Shown here: positions 11,700 to 23,408 of the stretch, one piece after another
Layout: every line of letters begins with the position of its first letter
Position numbering within the stretch: the first letter of the stretch is position 1
Source of the DNA: Cucumis sativus
Lineage: Eukaryota > Streptophyta > Magnoliopsida > Cucurbitales > Cucurbitaceae
NCBI RefSeq assembly: GCF_000004075.3
Contig: NC_026657.2
Location: 32,086,408 to 32,150,407 of the forward strand
DNA: 64,000 bases
Direction of reading: 5' to 3'
Translations under genes and position numbers: made by a program
Notes under the pieces: model-generated
Databases searched by the model: none
The model's input: only the letters and a program-made list of their open reading frames with translations
Told to the model about the DNA's origin: nothing

Positions 11700-14270
11700 T
11701 GTAAAATCAAGATGATTCTTTTTGTAATTTCTTAAAATCTTATTCGAAGATCTCGCAATAATAAAAGGTTGAAAATATTTATCATGTTCAAAATTATGAT
11801 TTAGATGATAGAATTAAGGAGATTCAATAAGATATGGATTTGTTTTTTTCTTTTTCTTTTTAAGATACATTCTGTTTGAATGAATTAAGATTTGATTTGA
11901 TTTTGTATTTCATTTTCCTTGTGTAATTATCTAACAATTATATTCAATCAAAGATTGTTGTGGTTTAATTGAACTTAACATTTTTTATTCTATCAATTCA
12001 AATTTCAATATTGTATACAATATGAGACATTGAGTTTTGTACGACAAACAAGATTAATGAAGCACACATTTATTTATTCACTCTTCTAAATAATTTGTAA
12101 TACTTAATTGAAAGTGTCTATATCTATTTGATTGTGTATATATATTTTTTAATCTCACTTTGAGTAAAGTAGATAAAACAAAATTAACAAACCAAGCACA
12201 AATTACATTAACGCATTCCCGTCAACGCTCAAGCGTGTAGAGTAAAGAGTAGAGACCGGTTTGAGTTTGCTATGTGACTAGCATAGACGAGTGAAAATGT
12301 TTCGTGGGTTCTTCTACAATAGATATGGATCGAAGATGGAGGATGGAGCCTGGGAGATGGTGACTAATAAAGTGATTGTCATTCTCAACGTGGTTCATGT
12401 AAAATGTAAGCAAACAACCTTAGAATTAGCATAAGCAATAATATAATATTCATACTTGGTATTGGAACAGAGACAAAAGTTTGTTTCTTAGTAGAGTCAC
12501 CTAAATAAAAGCAATAACCCTATCGTCTATCAATAGGGTCTCCTCTCTAGTATAGCCAGGGAGAACCAATGATGATTGCAAAGAGAACTAAAAACCATAT
12601 CGTGGTTGTTCTTTAATATAATGCAAGATACATAGGTGAAATGAATTATGCATGGAGCCGTCATGAACTATAAGATGCTATACATATTGGATCCTCAAGA
12701 GGGACGACGCCATCAAATGGAGTCAAGCAAACATTAGAATCCAATGGTGTTGAAAAAGTAACCGAGTTAGCAGGTCACCATGGATTAGTCCAAACTTATG
12801 GCCTTTTAGCCCACGTTTTAACCTTTTTATATTTCTTTATTTACCGTTAGTTTGAACCTATGATAATTTATTGATTGAAAAGTGTTGTGTTTACCTTTTG
12901 ATTAGATTAATTGTAGGTATGGTCTCGTGTAGTTAGGTTGGAAAACCTAACCAAAATCCAGTCTTGTATTTTCTATCTTAATTTGGTTTAGTTTTTTATT
13001 TTGAATTTGCACCTAAAATTTTATAAATATTGTATATATTCATTAAATAACTTTATTCAAACATATTTTAGCATACCTAATTAATGACCTTATTTCTTCT
13101 TGTCTTTCCAAATAAAGGAAAATATCTTTTTTTTTTTTCTAGTTGATAATAACTTCTATTTTTTTTAGTGAAAATTTGAAAAATATTAGTTCAAAATTAA
13201 CTGACACGACTTTCTTCTAAAAAGAAGATAAAAAGTGAAGAGGAATATTAGAAGGAACGAATGTTGACGAGTAATAGAATATTGATACTAATTCGAGAAA
13301 TTTCAAAAAGAAAAAAAAAAGATTGTTTTTCAAAATAGAGACGGTAAAAGTTTTATTTTTTTCTTTTCTAAAAGGTTCTTTAAGGCATTGAATAAAAAGA
13401 AAGAAAAATATCCAAAATTGCTTACTGTACATTGTCATAGTTGAATATTCTTTTAAACTATATGGTCTCTACTTATATATATCTCAAATATAATATTTTA
13501 TTACAAAGCATTAGTCCTTTGGTTCATATGCAAAATCAAATATTTTCTTTGATAATGATATATCCTCTAATATATGGCTTAAACAAAATTAATTATATAT
13601 ATTAGGACCACACATTTATATTTTTCAAAACATTTCAATTATGTGATCATTCAAACCAAGACAAAAACTTACATTTATTAACATTAATTAATTAGGCCCT
13701 TAATAGCAACCAATTGTGTGTGTTGTTTGAGCTAATTATTATTGTATTAATTTCATTTATATGTTGATTTTGACCACATACCAAACCCTTTTGTCCAAAT
13801 AATCTGTGTTCTCTCACAGATTGTGATTCATTGCCAAAAAGAAGAGTATTAACTTGCCCAATCTTAAAACAAAGGGAAAGGGAAATTAATATGAGTAAAC
13901 ATATATAGTGTTTACATTTTAGATTTTAAAATTGAATATGATTCGTGTCACTCGTGTTTCTCATTTGATCAAATTGCAATTACTTAAAGTGATATAATTA
14001 ACGTCACACAATCATATTGCAAAATTAATAGACAAAAAGAACATGCTATCTACGTCTCTCGATATGTAAATAGATGAAAAGATAATTAGAATAGATAGCA
14101 ATTTTAAAAATAATAATTAAGTATATATCAACATTTTTTAGGATAGACTTCTGTTATTAATAGAATATCACAAATTTTGTTACTTTTGTAAATTTTTTAA
14201 AATGTTATTATTTTGAATCTAGTGATTGTATTTGTTAAATTAAACTTACCAGATTGAGCTAACATTTTTC
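11700..14270. other. Intergenic, head to head (hydrolase / CYP712-like)
   Basis: Mostly AT-rich non-coding DNA. Between about 12190 and 12800 the composition is more complex and less AT-biased (see findings), but no frame stays open and I recognise no protein or RNA family. Nothing else is evident. Confidence 0.5.
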
Positions 14271-14271
14271 C

Positions 14272-14279
14272 TATATATT
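14272..14279 (+). promoter_or_regulatory. TATA box of the CYP712A-like gene
   Basis: TATATATT lies about 55 bp before the ATG at 14332, which allows a short 5' UTR. Confidence 0.5.
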
Positions 14280-14331
14280 TTGTATCATTCCTAAATGTAG
14301 AAACCAAGAAAGAAGACTATCACACAACACC

Positions 14332-16179
14332 ATGAAGGCCATGACCACCATCTTTGACAACACCACCTCTCCCTCACAATTTTGGTCCTTCTGCTTCATC
14401 ACTATCCTTCTCTTCCATCTCTTACTCAGAAAACTTCTAACAAAATCTAGACCCTCATCTCCGGACACGCCCAAGCCGCCCCCGAGCCCCTCGGCGCTTC
14501 CTTTCATCGGTCACCTCCACCTTCTCACTCCTGTTTTAGTCACCTCCTTCCAAACCTTAGCTCGTCGTTATGGCCCCCTCATCGAGGTTCGACTCGGCGC
14601 GTCGAAGTGCATCGTTGTCTCAACCGCAACAGTTGCCAAAGAGATTTTAAAGACTCACGAGGGCAATTTCCTTTCCCGACCGGAGTTTGGTGCCTCCGAG
14701 TACTTCATTTACCGAGGGTCGAGGTTCGTCATGGCCCAATATGGACCCTATTGGCGATTCATGAAGAAGTTAACCATGACACGACTTCTGTCACCACCAC
14801 AGCTAGCGGTCTCCACAGCCATTCGGAGTGAGGAGATTGCGAAACTTGTGGAGAGAATAGAAGCAAGTTCAAGGGAAGAGAAGCCCTTAGATTTGAGATT
14901 GGAGTTTACTACTTTGACAAACAATATTATATCAAGGATGGTTTTGAGCACAAGGTGTTGTGGAGGGAAAGATGAGGCTAAAGAGATTAAGGATTTGGCT
15001 TGGAGGATTAATATGTTGGCTGGGAAATTGAGTTTGGGGGACATTTTGGGAGCTTTGAAAGTGTTTGATTTCTCTGGAAATGGGAAGAAGTTTGTGAAAA
15101 CTTTGAAGAAGTTTGATGAGTTGATAGAGAGGATAATGAAAGAGCATGAAGCTGCCATTAATGATGGTGAGGATGAAGAAAGAAAAAAAGACTTGTTGGA
15201 TATCTTGTTGGAGATTTACAACGATCCAAATGCTGATTTCAAGCTAACCCGAAACGATATCAAGTCGTTCTTGCTTGTGAGTTTTTGTTTGTTTATTTAT
15301 TTGGTTTTGTTCAGTAACTATTTTGATTTTGACTTTTTTTTTTCTTTTTTCATGGTTTGATAACTTATTTTTTCAACAAACATTTGTTTCAGAACAAACA
15401 AAAAATGAAATATTTATGAGAGAAACTTACATCATAGAAAAAATAATTTTGAACTCAATAAATTGCAAACATTTGAATCCTCCACTCCATTGTAAAAAAA
15501 GTACATGAATATATAATTATCTCCCTCCCTTTGGTTTTGGCAGGACCTTTTCATGGCAGGCACCGACACAACGGCGACGGCAATGCTGTGGGCAATGGGA
15601 GAGCTCCTAAATTGTCCAGAATCATTCCATCAGCTAAGAAATGAGATAACATCAGTAGTTGGAAACAAGAAGCCAGTCCAAGAATCCGACCTCCCCAACC
15701 TCCCCTATCTCCAAGCAGTCGTTAAGGAAACGCTCCGTCTCCACCCCTCGGCGCCGATCATCATCAGGGAATGTCTAGATGACTGCAACATCAACGACTC
15801 ACTAATCAAAGCCAAAACTCGAGTCTTGATCAATGCATACGCGGTCATGAGAGACCCCGAGTCGTGGTCGGAACCGGACAAGTTCTTGCCGGAGAGGTTT
15901 TTGGAAGGGTCCCATGAGAATATTGGGAGCCACAAAATGGAGATGAAAGGGCAAAACTTCCGGTACATTCCGTTTGGGAGTGGGAAGAGAGGCTGCCCTG
16001 GAGCTTCCCTTGCTTTGCTGGTTTTTCCATGTGCAATTGCCACTATGGTGCAACGGTTTGATTGGAAGATTGATGGGGATAACGAAGGCAACGTTGATTT
16101 GACGGTGGGGTCAGGATTTGCTGCAGAGATGGCAACACCGCTCATATGCTATGCAAACCCTATTATGGGATTCAAATAG
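14332..16179 (+). CDS. Cytochrome P450, CYP712A-like
   Basis: Two exons, 14332-15276 and 15544-16179, join at a phase-0 intron to give 526 residues. Visible features: N-terminal membrane anchor (about 18-34), Pro-rich hinge (PKPPPSPSALPFIGH), I-helix AGTDTT (320-325), K-helix ETLR (377-380), PERF (431-434) and heme loop FGSGKRGCPG with the ligand Cys at about 466. It would be an ER-anchored monooxygenase that needs NADPH-P450 reductase. The blocks EFGASEYFIYRGSRFVMAQY, LSLGDILGALKVFDFSGNGK and GSGFAAEMATPL resemble CYP712A as I recall it, more than CYP93A-C; automated pipelines often label such genes licodione or flavone synthase-like, which I would not accept without phylogeny. The substrate is unknown. 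It lies 1.6 kb upstream of a CYP93D-like gene in the same orientation, the pairing seen in Arabidopsis (At5g06905/At5g06900, from memory). A second in-frame ATG lies at 14341. Confidence 0.9.
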
Positions 16180-16488
16180 TACAAATTATGAAAACCACAT
16201 TTTCATCTTCTCATTGTATTTCCATTTTTATCTTTTAATTTTAAAATGCAGAAATATATTAAATAAAATATACAAACATTTAGAAATAATTGGATTATAA
16301 ATTCATTTTATTTTCTAGTAAGGTTTAATAAGTACTCAATAATGTATTATAAATCATTTAACATTGTAAAATAATAATTACAACTATAAGAATATTCTTT
16401 CAAAATGGATTCTATATTATAAATAAATAGAAATGTTTAATTAACGTATCATCTAATTTTTTTAAAAAAATGTTTGGTATATGTAGTA

Positions 16489-17028
16489 GGGGTGTTCACA
16501 GTTTGGTTTCAACCCAAAATGCAAAAAAAATCTCATAAGAAACCGAATCGAACCACGTGTTTGTGTCAAACCGAATCAAAATCAAATTGTATATGTGGTT
16601 TGGTTTAAGTCCAGAAGAATCTCAAGCCACTAAAGTATAAGTTCAATAAAATTTGCGTTTATGTTTTAAATATCATAGACAATTTCAAGCCACCAAAGCA
16701 CCAAGTTCTATAAAAGTTTCTTTCTATTTTAGATCTCAGTGCATCTTTGGTCAACATATTTAACTACGTTTAGAAACAAAACATCTTTATAAACATTTCT
16801 TTAAATTTCTTTAATTTTTTTAATTTTTTTAATTTTTTTAATTTTTTTAATTTTTTTTAAAAAGGAAGCAATTCAGTTTTAGAATTAGTTTAAAACATTA
16901 AAGCGAACGAAACTACATAAGGAGCGGTTTCAACATAACACAAATTACATTGAACCGCATGCAATCGATTTTGGTTTTGGTTTCAATTCGATTCGGTTTG
17001 ATTTTCAAGTATTTTATAAACACCTCTA
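16489..17028. mobile_element. MITE-like element with imperfect terminal inverted repeats, between the P450 genes
   Basis: The left end reads GGGGTGTTCACAGTTTGGTT and the right end, reverse-complemented, reads GAGGTGTTTATAAAATACTT. Further inside, CCGAATCGAACC and AATTCGATTCGGTTTG are complementary. About 540 bp, no coding capacity, and TA at both flanks as a possible target duplication. The GGGGTGTTCA terminus is common in non-autonomous plant elements. The superfamily is not assigned. An AATTTTTT octamer array sits inside. Confidence 0.55.
16803..16860. repeat. Tandem AATTTTTT octamer array
   Basis: Six or seven near-perfect copies of an 8-bp TTTTTTAA unit, inside the MITE-like element. Confidence 0.85.
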
Positions 17029-17138
17029 ATATACATACATACGTGTGTATATTAAAGGTTATTTTCTAAAATTTCATTAATGTCCGTACAATAATTGGAT
17101 TACTTAATAAATTGGAAGTCATTGCATGCATTAAGACA

Positions 17139-17236
17139 GTAATCAAGTGTTAATATATACAATAATCAAGTGTTAATTATATACAATAATCAAGTGTTAA
17201 TATATACAATAATCATCAAGTGTTAATATATACAAT
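17139..17236. repeat. Minisatellite, about 23-27 bp unit, 4 copies
   Basis: The unit AATCAAGTGTTAATATATAC, joined by AATA-type spacers, recurs four times with small indels (one copy has an extra TTA, another an extra TCA). It lies about 600 bp upstream of the CYP93D-like start. Confidence 0.9.
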
Positions 17237-17739
17237 ATATGGGATATCAAAATACATCATCAAAATTGTTGGATAATTAATGAATAATAGTCACACTTGA
17301 ATTTTTTGTATTGTTCTTTGTTTGTATGCTCAAATTTCCTTTTAAAAATTGGTGAAATTTTAAAATATTGGCTAAATTAATATTCATAATGGAATATAAA
17401 TATTTTGTATATGCTTATCGTCATATTTAACTGCTCTATAATTGATTATATATAACTCGATAATTGGAGGGACCATAGTTTCAAAAAAAAAAATGGAAGG
17501 ACCACGATATTAAATATATAATTAAAATCAAATATTGGCCTAAGTTTTATATTTGTTTATTTACTTTGGTCCATAACATTTAAATATTTTTAGTTTGATC
17601 CTTAAATAATATTATAGAAATGTGTTAGAAAAAAGTAATGGAAAAATGTCAACATCCATAAATATTTCGAAAAGATTGTAAAAATGAAGAAAAAACTATA
17701 AAAAAATCCAACTAAACTCCTAACTATTTTTCCAATCAA

Positions 17740-17749
17740 ATATATATAA
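17740..17749 (+). promoter_or_regulatory. TATA box of the CYP93D-like gene
   Basis: ATATATATAA about 65 bp upstream of the ATG at 17813. Confidence 0.5.
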
Positions 17750-17812
17750 CAACAAAACCATAATTATTTTCAACTTCATCGTTACACATGCAATTGTGTC
17801 AGCTTCGACCAT

Positions 17813-19933
17813 ATGGCTGATTTTTCAGACTACTTTCTTCTTCTCTCTCTCTTGTTAACCTCCTTCCTCTTCGTTCAACTTCTCTTCACTTGGCTCCGCC
17901 CTGACAAGCTTCGTCGTCCACCGAGCCCACCCTCCTTGCCAGTCATCGGCCACCTCCACCACCTTGGTCGAATCCCTCACCAAGCTCTTTACAAATTGTC
18001 ATGTCAATATGGACCATTAATACATCTCTTCTTTGGCTCTAACCCTTGTGTTATTGTCTCTAATTCAGAAATGGCTAAACAATTCCTCAAAACTAATGAA
18101 TCCTCCTTTTTGAACCGACCCATTAGACTCAACATAAACTATCTCACCTACGGCTCTAAGGACTTCACTTTTGCACCCTATGGACCCTATTGGAAGTTCT
18201 TGAAAAAATTGTGCATGACGGAGCTCCTCAGTAGTCGGACTCTCGATCTTTACAGTCCGATAAGGGATGAGGAAATGAGGTTGTTTGTGCAAAGGATTCA
18301 TGAGCAAGCTATCGTAGGAGCCACGGTTGACGTTGGAGCTGAGCTTTCAAGGTTTGTTAAATCATTTCTCATGCACCCCAAGTTTTTAGCTTTAGATCAG
18401 GGTATATGTTTAAGAAAATCAACAATAATCGAAGACACTGGATAATAGAGAATTCACGTAAAAAAATTAACTTAATATCATATTACAAATCCAAACTTAA
18501 AGTTAGAGAATTTATATATAACACACCATTTTAAGTCTTAAAACGATACTCCGATATTATTGAAAGAATCAAATAACATGTTCATACTTGTATATACTAA
18601 ATAAAGCGTCTCATGCTATTAGTATTATCCATGAGGAGATTATGTACTTTGATATGAAGTTTGAAAGTTAATAAACTTCGTTCTAATACTATTTTAAATC
18701 AACAAAAATTACTTCGAAAAAATTATAAATATATATGTTAATTAGCTTTATGCAATGAGAAAGGTTGATGAACAACGTAATATCGAGGATGGCATTGAGG
18801 AGAAGATGCTCGGAGGAGGACAATGGATCAGAAGAGGTCGGGAAGCTAGTGGGGGAGATGTGCGAGCTGGCCGGAGCACTTAACGTTGCGGATATGATTT
18901 GGTTTTGCAAGAGATTGGATCTGCAAGGATTTGGAAGCAGAGTAAGAAATGTGAGAAAGAGGTATGATATAATGATGGAGAAGATAATAAATGAGCATGA
19001 AGAGGAGAGGAAGAGAAAAAGGGAGGATGGTGAAGATGATGGAGTTAAGGATTTGCTTGACATTTTACTTGACATTTATGAAGATCAAACCTCAGAAATC
19101 AAACTCACAAGAGACAATATTAAGGCTTTTGTTATGGTAAGTCTATTTATTTAGTTATTCTTTATGGTTTTAAATAAAATTTTAGACTTTGATATATGCT
19201 TACAATTATCTTGATTAATACCATATTGATCACTGATCTAAATCTACCTAATTACTCCACTAATAAATAAAAAATGTCTAATTAATTACCAATTTGGCTT
19301 TACGTTCATCGCCTACAGAACATATTCGGCGCCGGAACTGAAACATCAGCAGCGGCCACAGAGTGGGCATTAGCAGAGCTAATCAACAACCCATCCGCCA
19401 TGGCCAAAGCAACTCAAGAACTCCACTCCGTCACTGGAAATACCCGCCTCCTTCTCGAATCCGATCTCTTCAAACTCCCCTATCTTCAAGCCGTCGTCAA
19501 AGAAACCCTACGCCTCCACCCAACCGCGCCGCTCATCGTCCGGGAGGCGACCGAGTCATGCGCCGTCGCCGGCTACCACATTCCAGCCAAGACCCGCCTG
19601 CTTGTCAACGTTTGGGCCATAGCCCGCGATCCGGCCCGTTGGCCTGAACCGACCCAGTTCGAACCCGAACGGTTCCTGAACCGCCCGTCCGGTTCTGACC
19701 TACAAAGCTTTGATCTTATGCCATTTGGGAGTGGGCGCCGGAGCTGCCCTGGAGCCGCCATGGCTCTGATTGCGGTGCCGATGGTTCTCGGGAGGTTGAT
19801 TCAGTGCTTTGAGTGGAGGGTTGATGGCGGCGGCGGCGTTGATATGGAAGAAGGGCCTGGAATTTCTCTCCGACGAGCTCATCCTTTGATTCTAATCCCT
19901 GTGCCTAAGCTTCCTCTTCTTCCTTCCATATAA
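17813..19933 (+). CDS. Cytochrome P450, CYP93D-like, with an extra intron
   Basis: Three exons join in phase: 17813-18351, 18764-19136 and 19319-19933, giving 508 residues. The second intron (19137-19318, phase 0) is the usual A-type P450 intron. The first (18352-18763) is extra: without it the frame ends at 18445, and splicing restores the family text [15 protein letters not shown]. Features: membrane anchor (about 8-27), Pro hinge [15 protein letters not shown]-helix AGTETS (309-314), ETLR (366-369), PERF (420-423) and heme loop [10 protein letters not shown] with Cys about 447. The blocks [26 protein letters not shown]-type text and the [10 protein letters not shown] start of exon 3 resemble Arabidopsis CYP93D1 as recalled. 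The reaction is unknown; CYP93 relatives include flavone and isoflavone synthases. Exon 3 is markedly GC-richer than exons 1 and 2. Confidence 0.88.
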
Positions 19934-21605
19934 AGTTTAAGTCGTTGATGTGGACGAACATATATAATTAATTATGGAATTCTATCTTCAACAGATAATT
20001 AAACCCAATAACAATGTGTAATCATAACATTAATTTCTATTCTCTGTTTCTTCTTATAAAAAATATAACTTAAAATCATATTCACAAGGGTTGTCTTCGA
20101 TTCATACACCCAAAGGAATAGTCCTTCAAGCATTCGAAGCAACACTACATAGACTGATACTAACTTCCACAATCCTAACAATAGAAACCTAAAATATATA
20201 TCATCATTAAGAATGTGTTCTCTGTAATTTTCCATTAATAACTTTGTTACAATTTTTTTATAAATAGATATTACTAATTTTTCAGTGTTAGATATAATAA
20301 CTTAAGTTAAAATAGAATTACATTTATATGTTTGTGTGTTCTTATAAAGTTAAAATAATTTTTTAAGACCATATATTTTCTTTTTCTCTTGATTAATTAT
20401 CAATTTCAAAGAAAATAACAATGTGAAGAAGTGGTTTTAATAAACTCAATCACATTATATTTTATGGAATACAAACACAACTGATAAAACTTTTTACATA
20501 ATCACGTTTAACCATATAAAGTCAATCCCACACCCTAAATCTCTCACCAATATCCTTTTAGACTAGAAAAGTATTGGAAAAACAATTTTTTGTCCCTTGA
20601 GTTTTTCATTAAACGATGGATATGGTTCAACTATACCACATTCAAACTTAAAATATTTCTTATATATAGAATTCCAGAAAGTCTCAAAAGAATCTTGTGA
20701 CAAGGTGGAACTTTTGTATCCAAACATCATTCCAAGTCATCCAAGATATAATGCTAAAATAATTTTTTAAAAAAAAAACTTACAAATATTTTACCTCGTT
20801 TGATCATTTTCCAACCACACAAATAAAATTTAATTAAAATGATCATCCAAGACAAGACATACATTGAACTCTTTCATATGCAATATGAGGGAAAAAAGTT
20901 TAGAACTTCACATTTCTTCTGCCTATAGAGAAAGTGGACAAAGTAAACTTAAAAAATTGACAGAAATAACGTAGTAGAATTTTCGTCTGAGAGAGCAACG
21001 TAAAGACAACCAATGAAGAGAAAAATAAAGTTAACTTTTAAAAATTAAAAACAAAATATTTAGCCATGAGAAAGGAAAAAATAAAGAGATAGGAAGGGGT
21101 AATGGAAGGTCTGTTTGTCCAATCAGACAAAAGGTAGAGAAACATATATCAATGATTGTTGTAGCAATAAAACCACCAATGAACACTTTGGAAAGAGTAG
21201 GTCAACTCCAATCAAATCCAACAACAAATAAATGTTCTTTCCTTATTTGGGAATTTAAGTTCAAAATAACTACAACCATTAACCATATGCTTTTTTATTA
21301 AATTAAAAAGAAAAATCCACCTCACTTTACAACAAACATATTTCATTCATTATTCCCAAACATATTTCCATTTCTCCCTCTTTTTTCCTTTTTACTTTCT
21401 TTTCCTATGCAACCTTTTTTAAAAACTTTGCTCTTGTTTCGAACTTCAAAATATCCTTTCTTCTCTACTGTTGTTATTCCTGACAAAACACATATCTATA
21501 TATGTATGATAATAACAATAAGAAAAACACTACTTCCTTCTTCCTTTGATCTTATCTTCTTCTTCTATCATCATCTTATTGTTTCTGTACAGAAGCTTCT
21601 CATCG
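19934..21605. other. Intergenic, tail to tail (CYP93D-like / bHLH130-like)
   Basis: AT-rich DNA containing the 3' UTRs of the two convergent genes. No coding frame with family similarity and no structured repeat seen. Confidence 0.55.
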
Positions 21606-23408
21606 TCACATTATTTGATTTGATAACGGCTTCTGCATATTCACACACACGCAATTCGCTCGGTTGTCGCTTAACGTCTACCAAAAAAGAAAAAGAAAGT
21701 GCATGTTATAGCTCTTGTGAAACTTGTTTGATTTTAGAGAAAATGTATGTAGCTAGCTAATTCGGAATTTCATCGCACCTTGAACTGCTTCTGGAGCTCT
21801 TTGATGTAGTCGACCGCTAAGTCCAACATGTCTGCCGTGTTTGTTTGCTGTAAGAAGATGAACATAAATGAGCTTCGAAGTGAGATTTTGTATGTGGAAG
21901 GGAAGTATGTTTGTTTTTGTCTGTAAAAATACCTTGTCCATATTTGGTACAAGATCTTGTAGCTTCCTCATACGTTCGCTGATCCGAGTTCGTCGCACCT
22001 ATACGAGTCAATTGATTCTATATATTAGTAACTTGCAGAGTAATTCAAAGATTTTCTAGCTGATGAATAATATGTGAAAGTCGATATAGCTCGATGACTT
22101 CTCTCACCCGTTCTGCAATGCTGCGTGGATGAGTTGCACAGCCTCGTTTTGCTCTAATTCTGCAAGGAACGGCGTCTTGGAGCTGTAACAACTTCTCAAT
22201 GGAAGCAACATCGGATACGTTCTTGGGCAAGCTCAAATGGTGCGATAGCAAATGAACTCGGTTCCCGATCTCGCCATTCTAATTAACACCAAACTCCCTC
22301 AATGTTAACAACATATACAGAAAGGAAAGGAAATATACAACATGCTTACGATCATCTCAGCTAATCAATTGATTCATACCTGATGACCACTGGAGAACTT
22401 CTTATTGCTATCTGGATCACGCTTTATGCCAGGAAAAGTTTCCGAGAACTGAGACGATTCGTTCCAGGAAGCAAAGGGGAACCCGGATGGAGTAAAGAAC
22501 TGAGTCTCTCCATTATTGCTATTTGAAAGCTTTTCATTCCCAACTACTTGTTCAGAGATCTGAGGAAACATCCCCAAAGAAGAAGGCACCAAAGAAGAGA
22601 AGCTAATTTGAGAGTTCAATCTGTTTGATGATGGACTAACAACTTCCACTCCATTGTTATTACCACTCAGCCTACTGAAACTTCCCCCACCATAGCCTAC
22701 AATTACACTCAAACTCATCAAAATCTAACCATAAAATGCATTTCTACAAAGAACATAACTCAACAAACAATTCAGAGATATGAACATCAAATCACATCAA
22801 CAAGAAGTAATTATAGAAAACTTCAAAATTCTAAATCCGTTTATTGGATCAGTTCGTCTATCAGATTAAACATGAAATGGGATGTAAAGTTCATAGGATA
22901 CGTTGACTTATGCCATTAATGCAACTTAAAATTTCTCTAAAGTTATGCAAAAAAAAAAAGAAAAAAAAGTAGAAACAGAACAAGATGGGGAGACTCATTC
23001 ACCATTTTGATTGAGTTGAGAGAGAACCCCAGCAGGAGAGCTACTCTGACGAACAAGATTGGAACCCAAAAAACCAAGTGAGCTACACATTGAGGAGGAA
23101 GAAGAAGAACAAGAAGAGGAGGAAGAAGAAGAAGAACAGTTAACGGCGGAGCTCAGCCGAGGATAATGCGGCGGCAGACCAGAAGAGTAGTTTCCGGCTA
23201 CCGGAGATTCCGAATCATTACTATTACAACCGTCAGCGCGACTCCCAAATCTAGAAACCAACCGCTCCGATTCAGAGCCCTCGAAAGGATTCAAGCGCTT
23301 AGAATCAATCCCATGAGAGAAATCCGCAAACAAAGAACTTGGAGCGGAGCGAAATCGAAGCAACGCCGAATTGGGTTGCTGAAAACTCTGGTGGGTATTC
23401 GTACCCAT
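21606..23408 (-). CDS. bHLH transcription factor, bHLH130/FLOWERING BHLH 4-like
   Basis: Six exons on the minus strand join in phase: 23408-23003, 22696-22380, 22278-22108, 21998-21933, 21847-21779 and 21677-21606, giving 366 residues. N-terminal family motifs are LLRFRSAPSSLF, GLPPHYPR, LVRQSSSPAG and SSLGMFPQIS, with a Ser tract between. The bHLH domain is about 285-345: RAKRGCATHPRSIAERVRRT (basic; R293/E297/R301 at the 5-9-13 positions), helix 1 ISERMRKLQDLVP, helix 2 MLDLAVDYIKELQKQFK. The small last exon encodes TLSDNRANCVC, matching the conserved family C-terminus. If intron 5 (21678-21778, weak GTGCGA donor) is retained, the protein ends with KVR at 345 residues. Arabidopsis FBH proteins bind E-boxes in the CONSTANS promoter and promote flowering; that role is inferred here. 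Confidence 0.9.

Noticed and set aside
14748-15158. Long antisense frames across the CYP712-like exons
   Set aside because: Codon shadows of the P450 coding exon; the sense frame has full family motifs.
15705-16145. Antisense frames over P450 exon 2
   Set aside because: Shadow of the heme-domain exon; no independent evidence.
18352-18445. Reading the CYP93D exon 1 through to the stop at 18445 as a truncated P450 pseudogene
   Set aside because: Splicing AG|GTTTGT to AAAG|GTTG restores conserved family text and a complete 508-residue frame, so an intron is the better explanation.
19363-19647. Arg/Pro/Ser-rich frame over CYP93D exon 3
   Set aside because: Out-of-frame shadow of the GC-rich third exon.
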